Shown: piece after piece, positions 8,191-15,518 of the stretch
Layout: every line of letters begins with the position of its first letter
Numbering within the stretch: the first letter of the stretch is position 1
Source: Xanthomonas cissicola
GTDB lineage: Bacteria; Pseudomonadota; Gammaproteobacteria; Xanthomonadales; Xanthomonadaceae
NCBI RefSeq assembly: GCF_008801575.1
Contig: NZ_VZPL01000050.1
Span: 1-33,793, forward strand
Direction of reading: 5' to 3'
DNA length: 33,793 nt
Notes under the pieces: generated by a model
Told to the model about the DNA's origin: nothing
Databases searched by the model: none
Seen by the model: only the letters and a program-made list of their open reading frames with translations
Position numbers and translations under genes: made by a program

Positions 8191-8634
8191 CCGGTCGCCC
8201 TGCGACGCCGGTTGAGTAGGCGGCACTTTACGTGGAAGCAAATGCGTGACCATCTCCAACTGCCGTGACACCCTCGCCCAACGCCGCCAGCGCCCCCAGC
8301 CCGTGTTTGCGACGCAGGCGCTCCAATGCACGCGCGGCGGTGGCGCGCGAACCCTGCCTTCTCGCCCTGCGAGAGAGCGGCTCGATCCGGGCATGAGGCA
8401 GGACGACGCGCCATGTCGCCGCTACGCGCTTAGATCGAGCGATAGAAGCTGCACATCCGCTGTCTTTGCAATGCAGGCGCATGTCTCAACATTTCACGCA
8501 TTCCCCTTCAGCGTTGCGTCATCACCCAACGTATCAGCAGGCCCTGTGTGCAGACCCCGTACTCCCAGCAACCAAGCAAACGCTCGAATCACAAATCCCC
8601 AATCCCCAAATCCCCGCTCCCCAACAGGTGATCC
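8191..8634. other. 444-base gap before the amidase operon
   Basis: No gene is supported. An 84-codon minus-strand frame (8228-8482) is rich in Arg and Ala and matches no family I know. The end of the gap (8590-8628) is a low-complexity run of AATCCCC units. TTTGCAATGCA near 8468 holds a TTGCA half-site, but the spacing differs from the operator at 1393. A promoter for the amidase must lie here but is not evident. Confidence 0.45.
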
Positions 8635-10095
8635 ATGCAACTCCCAGCGCAGTGGCAGGCCGGCGTCGATCGCAATACCGAAGTGCTGCGCGGGCATGCG
8701 CAGCTGCTGGCCACCTTCCATGGGCCGCCTGCAACGGCGCATGAGGGCGGCGGCCCACGCGGCCAGATCGCCTCCATCGTCAGCACTACGCGCAGCCAGC
8801 CCACACTGGCCGCGCGACTGGCCACCCAGACGCTGACACGCATCAACCAGGCCAACGACCGCCTGTGCGCCATTACCCGCCTGCTGCCTGCGCGTGCCGC
8901 GGCCGATGCCGCGCGCGTGCAGGCTGCGCTTGCCGGTGGCAGCGACGGTGGCGCGTTGGCCGGCGTGCCATTCGTGGTCAAGGACCTGTTCGATGTTGCC
9001 GGGCAGGTCACCACCGCCGGCGCCGCAGTGCGTGCGCATTGCCCGCCTGCCAGCCGCGATGCAGCGGTGGTGCAACGGCTCGGCGAAGCCGGCGCAGTGT
9101 TGGTGGGTACCGCCAACATGGACGAGTTCGCCTACGGCTTCGCCACGGTCAACGCGCATTACGGCACGACCGCCAATCCGCACGACTACCAGCATCTGGC
9201 CGGTGGCTCGTCGGGCGGATCGGCGGCTGCGGTGGCGGCCGGGCTGGTGCCGTTCGCGCTTGGCTCGGACACCAATGGCTCCATCCGCGTGCCGGCCGCG
9301 CTGTGCGGCATCTACGGCCTGCGGCCCACGCACGGCGCCGTGCCCCTGGATGGCGTGTTCCCGTTTGTCGATGCACTGGACGTGGTCGGCCCATTCGCCA
9401 CCTCGGTAGCCGACCTGCGCCGCGTGTATGAAGTAATGTGCGGGCGTGTGCTGCCTTCGCGCACGACGGGCAACCTGCGCATCGCGCGGCTGGGCGGCTG
9501 GTTTCAACGCAATCTCGATCCGGATCTCGATGCCGGGCTGGAGGCATTGCTCACGGCCTGCAATAGCACCACCACGATCGACCTGCCGGAGGCCGAACGC
9601 GCCCGCGCCGCTGCCTTCGTCCTGACCGCTGCCGAAGGCGGGCATCGGCACCGCAGCGCACTCACCGCGCACGGCGCGCAGTTCGACCCGGCCACCCGCG
9701 ACCGCCTGCTCGCCGGCTTGCAGCTGCCTGCCAGCGCAGTGGCCGACGCGCACCGCTTCGCGCAATGGTTTGCCGATGCCATGCACGCGCTGTGGGACCA
9801 GGTGGAGGTGCTCATCGCGCCGGCCACGCCCTGCGTGGCGCCACGCATCGACCAGGACACCATCCAGATCGACGGTTTGCCCGTCTCCGCACGCGCGAAT
9901 CTGGGCATTTTCACCCAGCCACTCGGCCTGGCCGCCTGCCCGGTGCTGGCCGCACCGTTGCCGCGTCCCGGGCGCCTGCCACTGGGCGTGCAACTGATCG
10001 CCGCGCCCGGCCGTGAAGACCGCCTGTTTGCGCTGGCCGCGCAGCTCGAACGCGACGGCCTGCTCGCCTTCAGCCCGCCGCCGGAGCCACGCTGA
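8635..10095 (+). CDS. Amidase-signature hydrolase, HpxY/AtzE-like, with a fused HpxX/AtzG-like N-terminus
   Basis: The 486-residue amidase has the Ser-cisSer-Lys triad: K116 in VVKDLFD, S192 in GGSSGGS and S216 in GSDTNGSIRVPA. The N in DTNGS is as I recall it for AtzE/HpxY-type enzymes. The first 30 or so residues (LPAQWQAGVDRNTEVLRGHA) resemble the end of the small DUF4089 proteins HpxX/AtzG, which in other bacteria are separate GatC-like partners. An in-frame TGA just upstream rules out a longer start. The stop overlaps the next gene's ATG by one base. In Klebsiella the homologous hpxWXYZ genes serve urate breakdown, and AtzE deaminates 1-carboxybiuret, which resembles oxalurate. Oxalurate as substrate is my inference. 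Confidence 0.8.
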   Translation: MQLPAQWQAGVDRNTEVLRGHAQLLATFHGPPATAHEGGGPRGQIASIVSTTRSQPTLAARLATQTLTRINQANDRLCAITRLLPARAAADAARVQAALAGGSDGGALAGVPFVVKDLFDVAGQVTTAGAAVRAHCPPASRDAAVVQRLGEAGAVLVGTANMDEFAYGFATVNAHYGTTANPHDYQHLAGGSSGGSAAAVAAGLVPFALGSDTNGSIRVPAALCGIYGLRPTHGAVPLDGVFPFVDALDVVGPFATSVADLRRVYEVMCGRVLPSRTTGNLRIARLGGWFQRNLDPDLDAGLEALLTACNSTTTIDLPEAERARAAAFVLTAAEGGHRHRSALTAHGAQFDPATRDRLLAGLQLPASAVADAHRFAQWFADAMHALWDQVEVLIAPATPCVAPRIDQDTIQIDGLPVSARANLGIFTQPLGLAACPVLAAPLPRPGRLPLGVQLIAAPGREDRLFALAAQLERDGLLAFSPPPEPR

Positions 10096-11675
10096 TGCTG
10101 CAGACCCTGCGCGCGCGCCGCGGCATGGTGGTCGCACCGCATCATCTTGCCGCACAGGCTGGACGCGATGTCTTGCGCGACGGTGGCACTGCCATCGAAG
10201 CGGCCGTCGCCACCGCCGCCTGCCTGGCGGTGGTCTACCCGCACATGACCGGCATCGGCGGCGATGGCTTCTGGCTCATCCACGAACCCGATGGCCGCGT
10301 GCATGCCATCGATGCCTGCGGCCGCGCGGCGCAGGCGGCAACACTGGATTTCTATCGCGGCCACGCCCACATTCCGTGGCGCGGGCCAGGCGCGGCCAAT
10401 ACCGTGGCCGGCACCGTCTCCGGCTGGGCGCTGGCCCTGCAACAGGCAAACGGCAACTTGTCGCTGCAACGCCTGTTGAGCGATGCGATCCATCACGCCA
10501 GCGCCGGCGTGCCGGTCACGCTGGGCGGCGCGCAGATTGCCGCCAGCAAGGGCGCAGAACTGCGCCCACAACCCGGCGCCTATCGCGAGATTTTCGAGCC
10601 GCACGGAGTTCTATTGCAGGAAGGCGCACTACTGCAGCAGCCGCAACTCGCGCGCAGCTTGCAGCGGCTCGCCGACGAAGGGCTGGAGGGTTTCTATCGC
10701 GGTTCGCTCGCCCACGACATCGCTGCAGATCTGCACGCACTCGGCAGCCCGCTCAGCGCACACGATCTTGCCGCCCATCGCGCCGACGCCAGCGTGCCGT
10801 TATCGGTTGTCATCCAGGGCGCGCGTCTCTACAACCACGCGCCACCCACGCAGGGGCTCGCCTCGCTGTTGATCCTGGCGCTATTCGATCGCCTGAAGGT
10901 AGAAAGCGCAGACGGCCACGCACACCTGCACGGGCTGATCGAAGCCAGCAAGCAGGCGTTCCTGATCCGCGACGCACACCTGGGCGACCCGGACTGGATG
11001 ACGCTCGACGCGCAAGCCCTGCTCGACGACAGCGCCGCACTCGATGCGCTCGCCGCACGCATCGACATGAGCGCCGCATTGCCGTGGCCACAGCCCTCGC
11101 AGGCCGGCGACACCGTCTGGTTCGGCGCCATCGACGCGCACGGCCGCGCGGTCAGCTGCATCCAGTCCACCTACTTCGAATTCGGCTCGGGCCTGGTATT
11201 GCCGCGCACCGGCATCACCTGGCAGAACCGCGGCTGCAGCTTCCGCCTCGCCCCCGATGGCTGGAACGCGCTCGCCCCCGGGCGCAAGCCCTTCCACACC
11301 CTCAACCCGGCGCTGGCCACCTTCGACGACGGCCGCGTCATGGCCTACGGCACCATGGGCGGCGAAGGCCAGCCGCAAACGCAGGCCGCCGTGTTCTCTC
11401 GCTACGCCCGCTTCGGCATGCCGCTGCAGCAGGCGGTCAGCGCACCGCGCTGGCTGCTCGGCCGCACCTGGGGCGAAGACAGCACGTCGTTGAAGCTGGA
11501 AAACCGCTTCGACCCGGCAGTCGTGCAGGCCCTGCGCAACGCCGGGCATGCGGTGGAACTGCTGCCGGCGTATAGCTCGGTGATGGGGCATGCAGGTGCC
11601 TTGGTGCGCGAGCGAGATGGCGTCCTGAGTGGTGCCAGCGATCCGCGCTCGGATGGGGCGGTGGCGGCATGGTGA
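10095..11675 (+). CDS. hpxW: Ntn-hydrolase of the gamma-glutamyltransferase family, HpxW-like oxamate amidohydrolase
   Basis: The 526-residue protein has the gamma-glutamyltransferase fold signatures: GGTAIEAAVATAACLAVVYPHMTGIGGDGFW near residues 30-60 and GNxVAGTVSGW-like residues at 100-111. The autoprocessing site is GD-T340, where T340 would become the nucleophile of the small subunit. No signal peptide is present, unlike most periplasmic gamma-glutamyltransferases. Translational overlap with the HpxY-like amidase supports assignment to HpxW, which hydrolyses oxamate to oxalate and ammonia in Klebsiella. A general gamma-glutamyl hydrolase is the alternative, less likely in this context. 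Confidence 0.78.
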   Translation: MLQTLRARRGMVVAPHHLAAQAGRDVLRDGGTAIEAAVATAACLAVVYPHMTGIGGDGFWLIHEPDGRVHAIDACGRAAQAATLDFYRGHAHIPWRGPGAANTVAGTVSGWALALQQANGNLSLQRLLSDAIHHASAGVPVTLGGAQIAASKGAELRPQPGAYREIFEPHGVLLQEGALLQQPQLARSLQRLADEGLEGFYRGSLAHDIAADLHALGSPLSAHDLAAHRADASVPLSVVIQGARLYNHAPPTQGLASLLILALFDRLKVESADGHAHLHGLIEASKQAFLIRDAHLGDPDWMTLDAQALLDDSAALDALAARIDMSAALPWPQPSQAGDTVWFGAIDAHGRAVSCIQSTYFEFGSGLVLPRTGITWQNRGCSFRLAPDGWNALAPGRKPFHTLNPALATFDDGRVMAYGTMGGEGQPQTQAAVFSRYARFGMPLQQAVSAPRWLLGRTWGEDSTSLKLENRFDPAVVQALRNAGHAVELLPAYSSVMGHAGALVRERDGVLSGASDPRSDGAVAAW

Positions 11676-11898
11676 CCGCAGCGGTCGTTCCGCTACGGCC
11701 ACTCGCCCCACGCGCGCATGGGCGCGCACCGGATGAAAGCGTCCATGTGTCGCAAGACCGTCGTGCGGGAGCCTTCGTAGCGAACCCAACCACGGCAACT
11801 TTGGCGGTCCGTGTGCCATGCTTAAGCACGCCAGGGGCGAGCCATCCACATCTGCGTGACGGCTAACGCGTCGTTGAATCCACTTAAAGGAGAGCAAC
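11676..11898. other. Gap between hpxW and the GvpU-like gene
   Basis: The stretch has no gene. It ends with a strong ribosome binding site, AAAGGAG at 11885-11891, eight bases before the ATG at 11899. I see no convincing terminator. Confidence 0.45.
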
Positions 11899-12357
11899 AT
11901 GACAGAGCAAGATCAATATCAACCCTCGCTGGAAGACGTCAAGCTGGCGTTCGATGGCCAGAGCGTGGATTGGTATCTGCAGAAGCTGGTCGGCATTGCC
12001 AACACCTCGGACGTGCAGTTCGGCGTCACGCTGTTTGTCGAAGGCATCGTCATTTCCGGCCAATTGGTCAGCGGGAAGCGCTATTTCGAGGCGTTCGCGC
12101 AGGAGTTCTCTGCTGCCTATCCGGGCGGTGCCGACGAAAAAGAGGATATTCGTCGCGCGTTTGCCAGCCACGCCAGCATCTACGACTCCGAAGACGACAC
12201 GCAGCAGAGCAGCACGCCGCCGCAGTTCATCCACCTGATCGAATCGCGTTGCTTCTCGCCCGGCGGCCAGCCCCTGCCCAGCAACCGTGGGGTGCTCTGG
12301 CGCGGCAAGGTCAATGCCGTCTCCGGCTTCACCCTTGGCTCGCTGTCGGCGGATTGA
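11899..12357 (+). CDS. GvpU-like small acidic protein
   Basis: This 152-residue cytoplasmic protein has no signal peptide or membrane segment. The middle (WYLQKLVGIANTSDVQFGVTLFVEGIVISGQLVSGKRYFEAF) resembles the gas-vesicle accessory protein GvpU family, which has the pattern GVTLxVxGxxISGxLVSxxxYF. No other gas-vesicle gene lies in the window, so the name says little about function; GvpU-like genes occur alone in many bacteria that make no vesicles. It has a strong Shine-Dalgarno sequence and stands alone between the hpxW operon and a convergent exporter gene. The real role is unknown. Confidence 0.7.
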   Translation: MTEQDQYQPSLEDVKLAFDGQSVDWYLQKLVGIANTSDVQFGVTLFVEGIVISGQLVSGKRYFEAFAQEFSAAYPGGADEKEDIRRAFASHASIYDSEDDTQQSSTPPQFIHLIESRCFSPGGQPLPSNRGVLWRGKVNAVSGFTLGSLSAD

Positions 12358-12578
12358 GCCTGACAAGTCCCATTGGTGCGAGGTGCTCGTCACCTCAGAT
12401 CGGACTGTTGGAGATAGCGCCAGAAGTACGCCACGACGGCACAACAGCCACACGCGCTTGCGTTTGCTGAACGGTGCGCTCGCCAGCGTCTTCCGTTACC
12501 TCTCGGCATCAGACCGGCGCTGCTCGATGGCAGCAGCACCGGCCATGCGGCAATATCGACGTAGACACCTTGGGTGTG

Positions 12579-12615
12579 CGCCGCCAGAGGTAGCCAAGCA
12601 CTGCCTCTGGCGGCG
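12579..12615. terminator. Strong hairpin between convergent genes
   Basis: CGCCGCCAGAGG at 12579-12590 pairs perfectly with CCTCTGGCGGCG at 12604-12615 around a 13-base loop. It lies between the ends of the plus-strand GvpU-like gene and the minus-strand exporter, where a bidirectional terminator is expected. There is no long T-run, so the terminator role is inferred. The rest of the 316-base gap (12358-12673) shows nothing. Confidence 0.5.
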
Positions 12616-12673
12616 TTACGTGGCACGTGCCGCCGTCCACGCAATGCGCGCCGCATCGTGCGATCGCCATCAC

Positions 12674-13873
12674 TCACGGCTGCAAACGATCGCCCCGGCC
12701 TGCAACCAGTGACGAGGCCAGCAGCAATACGCTGGCACCGACAAAGGTGGCGCCGATCGACACATGATCCAGCAGCACGCCGCCTGCGGCCCCGCCCAGC
12801 ATGATGGAGAGCTGGATTGCGGCAACCATCAGGCCGCCGCCGCTTTCTGGTGCGTCCTTGACGCAGCGGCTCAACCAGGTGGACCAAGCCACCGGCATCG
12901 CCGAGTTGAGCGTGCCCCAGGCAATCATCGCCACTGCCACGGCCCACACCAGGTGACCGGCCAGCAGCATGCTGATGGTCACCACGCCCAGCGCGACCGG
13001 CAGCACGCTGAGCAGGGTAAACAAGCGCTTCGGCACTAACGCGGTGGCGGCAGAGGTACCGACGAATCCAGCCAGGCCCAGGCCGAGCAGCAGCAACGAC
13101 AGTTGCGATACATCGACCTGCACAACGGTTTCCAGAAACGGGCGGAAGTAGGTGAACGCAGAAAACGCACCGGCAAATCCGAGCATTACCGCGAGCATGG
13201 CGCGCGCAACATAGCGACGCTTCAACAAGGTGACGATGCTGCCCAGCGAGGTGGCGCCCTGCGCGGGCATCGACGGCAGGCTGCGCCATTGCCAGACGAT
13301 GGTCAGCGCCACCAACGGCAACATGCCCCAGAACACCCCGCGCCAGCCGATGCTGGCGCCCAGATAGCTGCCCAACGGCGCGGCGAATGCAGCAGCGACT
13401 GCGTTACCGATAAACACGATGCCCAGCGCCTTGGGCACCGCATGCTCGGGCATGAGGCGCATTACCGTGGCGGTGGACAATGCCCAGAAGCCGCCGATGG
13501 TGATGCCGAGCAGCGCACGCGCCACCATCAACATTCCGAAGCTGTGCGCATTGGCGATCAACAGCAACGACAACAGCATCACCCCGGTCAGCGCGATCAA
13601 CACATGGCGCCGGTTGAAGCGCGACGACAGCGGTGCGATCAGCAGGCTGGCGACCACAGCGAACAGGCCGGAGATCGAGATCGCCTGGCCGGCCATGCCG
13701 GCACTGGCGTGCAGATCGGCGGCGATCGGCGTGAGCAGGCTGACCGGCATGAATTCGGAAGCGATCAGCAGCGCAACGCAGAGCGACATCGAGCCGACCG
13801 CGCTCCAGGTCTGGCGGGTTGCGACGGGTGCGGTGCGCGAGGTTGAATCGGTAGCGAGCGAACTGCCTTGCAT
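12674..13873 (-). CDS. MFS purine-nucleoside exporter, NepI-like
   Basis: The 399-residue protein has about twelve membrane segments of the DHA1 drug/solute efflux type. It matches E. coli NepI over most of its length: WSAVxSxxxCVAxLIxxEFxPVSLLTPxAxDL near the start, then AGQ, LGxxxGGFWA, MRLxPxxxVPKAL, GWRxVF, SLPSxP and VxWSTWxxR. NepI exports inosine and guanosine, which agrees with the purine genes around it. The ATG at 13873 was chosen because it begins a normal-length N-terminus; longer frames are Arg-rich. It may serve as an overflow valve for nucleosides or for toxic analogues. Sugar or arabinose efflux pumps of the same family are the alternative. Confidence 0.8.
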   Translation of the reverse strand: MQGSSLATDSTSRTAPVATRQTWSAVGSMSLCVALLIASEFMPVSLLTPIAADLHASAGMAGQAISISGLFAVVASLLIAPLSSRFNRRHVLIALTGVMLLSLLLIANAHSFGMLMVARALLGITIGGFWALSTATVMRLMPEHAVPKALGIVFIGNAVAAAFAAPLGSYLGASIGWRGVFWGMLPLVALTIVWQWRSLPSMPAQGATSLGSIVTLLKRRYVARAMLAVMLGFAGAFSAFTYFRPFLETVVQVDVSQLSLLLLGLGLAGFVGTSAATALVPKRLFTLLSVLPVALGVVTISMLLAGHLVWAVAVAMIAWGTLNSAMPVAWSTWLSRCVKDAPESGGGLMVAAIQLSIMLGGAAGGVLLDHVSIGATFVGASVLLLASSLVAGRGDRLQP

Positions 13874-14191
13874 GTGGAGCCTTTGTGCGAAGTGGAATGC
13901 GAGACGAACGCCACGCCGCAAGCGCGCTGACGCCGCGCTCGATAGCACACCTGGTGTCCGGAAGGGATGCGCCGCAGGTGGCAGCGATGCACTGCATCGA
14001 CCTGCCAGCGCAGCCACGCACCACGGGCGCAATGCAGCAACGGGTGCTGCGGCTCGGGCGTGTGCGTGCTGGGTGTGTTGCAGCTTACGCAGGCCGTGGG
14101 CAGCGATAAAGATGGCCGATCCGCACGGGCTTATGAGGCCCACTCATCAACGATGTGCCTGCGTCGAGCGCCTCTGCCTGGCGCGGATCCC
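13874..14191. other. 318-base gap upstream of the exporter
   Basis: No gene is supported; frames here are Arg/Ala/Cys-rich shadows. The stretch must hold the exporter promoter unless it is read from the lysR gene further upstream on the same strand. No clear -35/-10 pair or operator was recognised. Confidence 0.4.
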
Positions 14192-15085
14192 TCAACCCTT
14201 GTAGCGCAGCGCATCCACGACGAGGTTGAAGGCGGACGAGGAATGGCGGCGGCTGGGATAGAACGCATGCAAGCCCGGCCAGGTCGGCGACCAGTCCTTC
14301 ATTACCCAGCGCAGCCGCCCGGCCTTGATATGCGGGCGCGCCAGATCCTCCTGCACGAACGCGATACCGAAGCCATCCACCGCCGCGTCCAGCGCTTCGT
14401 AGATGCCGTTGAAGGTCAGTTGGCCATCCACGCGCACGATGACTTCGCGGCCGTTCTTTTCCAGCTCCCAGGCGTAGATGCCACCGGCGGTTTTCATGCG
14501 CAGGTTGATGCAGCTGTGCGCGGTGAGGTCCTGCGGCGTCTTGGGGATGGGCCGACGTTCGAGATAGGACGGCGCGGCGACGATGGCCATGCGCATGTCC
14601 GGTGCGATGCGCGCGGCGATCATGTCCTTTTCGACCTGGTCGCCCAGCCGAACGCCCAGGTCGTAGCGGTCGGCAACGATGTCGGTCAGGCCGTTGTCGA
14701 CCACGATCTCGACCTTGATCTCGGGGTAGTCGCGCAGCAACCTGGACAGCTTGGGCCACAGGATCGCGCGCGCGGCGTAGTCGGTGGCGGTGATGCGCAC
14801 GGTGCCTGCGGGCGTGTTGCGCATTTCGCCGAGCGCAGACAGCGCCTCTTCAATTTCGGCAAAGCGCGGTGCCACCGTCTGGATCAGCCGCTCGCCGGCT
14901 TCGGTGGGCGCCACGCTGCGTGTGGTACGGGTCAGCAGGCGCAGACCCAGCGTCGCTTCCAGCCCGCGAATGGTGTGACTCAGCGCCGACTGCGAAACGC
15001 CCAGCTTGGCGGCAGCGCGGGTAAAGCTGCCCTCGCGAACGATGGCGATCAGCGCCAGCAGGTCCTTGAAGTTGTCGCGCGCCAT
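14192..15085 (-). CDS. LysR-family regulator between the exporter and the urate operon
   Basis: The 297-residue LysR protein has an N-terminal HTH (SFTRAAAKLGVSQSALSHTI, then LGLRLLTRTTRSVAPTEAGERL), the version typical of the large AaeR/DmlR-like subgroup, followed by the effector domain. ATG at 15085 is preceded by AAAGAG at good spacing. It points away from allC and towards the exporter. It may control the exporter, the allC operon, or both. The dyad at 15281 resembles the site beside the other LysR gene, so this protein is not automatically the one acting there. Confidence 0.88.
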   Translation of the reverse strand: MARDNFKDLLALIAIVREGSFTRAAAKLGVSQSALSHTIRGLEATLGLRLLTRTTRSVAPTEAGERLIQTVAPRFAEIEEALSALGEMRNTPAGTVRITATDYAARAILWPKLSRLLRDYPEIKVEIVVDNGLTDIVADRYDLGVRLGDQVEKDMIAARIAPDMRMAIVAAPSYLERRPIPKTPQDLTAHSCINLRMKTAGGIYAWELEKNGREVIVRVDGQLTFNGIYEALDAAVDGFGIAFVQEDLARPHIKAGRLRWVMKDWSPTWPGLHAFYPSRRHSSSAFNLVVDALRYKG

Positions 15086-15147
15086 TGGTGAATCTCTTTC
15101 ATGGAATCCACATGACTGTAGCAGCCGGTGAAAAAGGGATCCCAAAG

Positions 15148-15259
15148 CCCTCTTGTGCGGGAGACGGGTTGGGGTGTGAGGGTACGGCCGGCCAGCATTC
15201 TCGATGCTGCCGCCCCTCCTCAGCCCCTTCGGGGCCCTTCCCCTGACGGAAGAAGGAAA
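15148..15259. repeat. Degenerate copy of the GC-rich intergenic repeat
   Basis: It contains GGGAGACGGGTTGGGGTG and, further on, CAGCCCCTTCGGGGCCCTTCCCC followed by a partly paired GAAGAAGG. This aligns with CATCCGCCCTTCGGGCACCTTCCCCC in the copies at 135-455. It lies just upstream of the putative operator in the divergent lysR/allC region. Confidence 0.5.
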
Positions 15260-15280
15260 ACGCCGGCCTTAAGCCGGCCG

Positions 15281-15295
15281 TCGCATTTTTTGCAA
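15281..15295. promoter_or_regulatory. Putative LysR operator upstream of allC (TCGCA-N5-TGCAA)
   Basis: TCGCATTTTTTGCAA differs from the hpxD-upstream dyad (1393-1407) at one base and keeps its length and T-tract centre. It lies 38 bases before the proposed allC -35 box, placing its centre near -65. Confidence 0.6.
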
Positions 15296-15318
15296 CTCCC
15301 GGCCCTAAAAAAACCGCT

Positions 15319-15347
15319 TTGGGGTAACGGGGGCCGGTTCGTATAGT
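15319..15347 (+). promoter_or_regulatory. Putative promoter of the allC-uraH operon
   Basis: TTGGGG (15319-15324), a 17-base spacer and TATAGT (15342-15347) suggest a sigma-70 promoter with a poor -35 box, as expected for an activated promoter. Transcription near 15354 would leave a leader of about 165 bases before the allC ATG. Confidence 0.5.
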
Positions 15348-15518
15348 CGATTCGACGGCCGCCGCCCCTGCCGCGCAAGCACCTGATGCGATTGCGAGGC
15401 GACCAACGTTGGCGATATCCGCCCCTTTCCACACCGCCTGCGGAGGCTCCATGCATCAGCACTTATCGCATCGCGGTCCTGGCAGCTCCTTTGCAACCAC
15501 ACACCCGCACGGCACCCC

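Noticed and set aside
8460..8475. A third LysR operator upstream of the amidase (TTTGCAATGCA)
   Set aside because: The half-sites are adjacent rather than five bases apart, and no promoter sits at the matching distance.
8228..8482. Small minus-strand gene of 84 codons
   Set aside because: No ribosome binding site, family match or neighbour supports it; the composition is that of a random GC-rich frame.
15262..15290. Rho-independent terminator (GCCGGC-CTTAA-GCCGGC followed by a T-run)
   Set aside because: It lies between divergent genes where no transcript should end, and the T-run belongs to the TCGCA-N5-TGCAA dyad. The stem may only be chance in GC-rich DNA.
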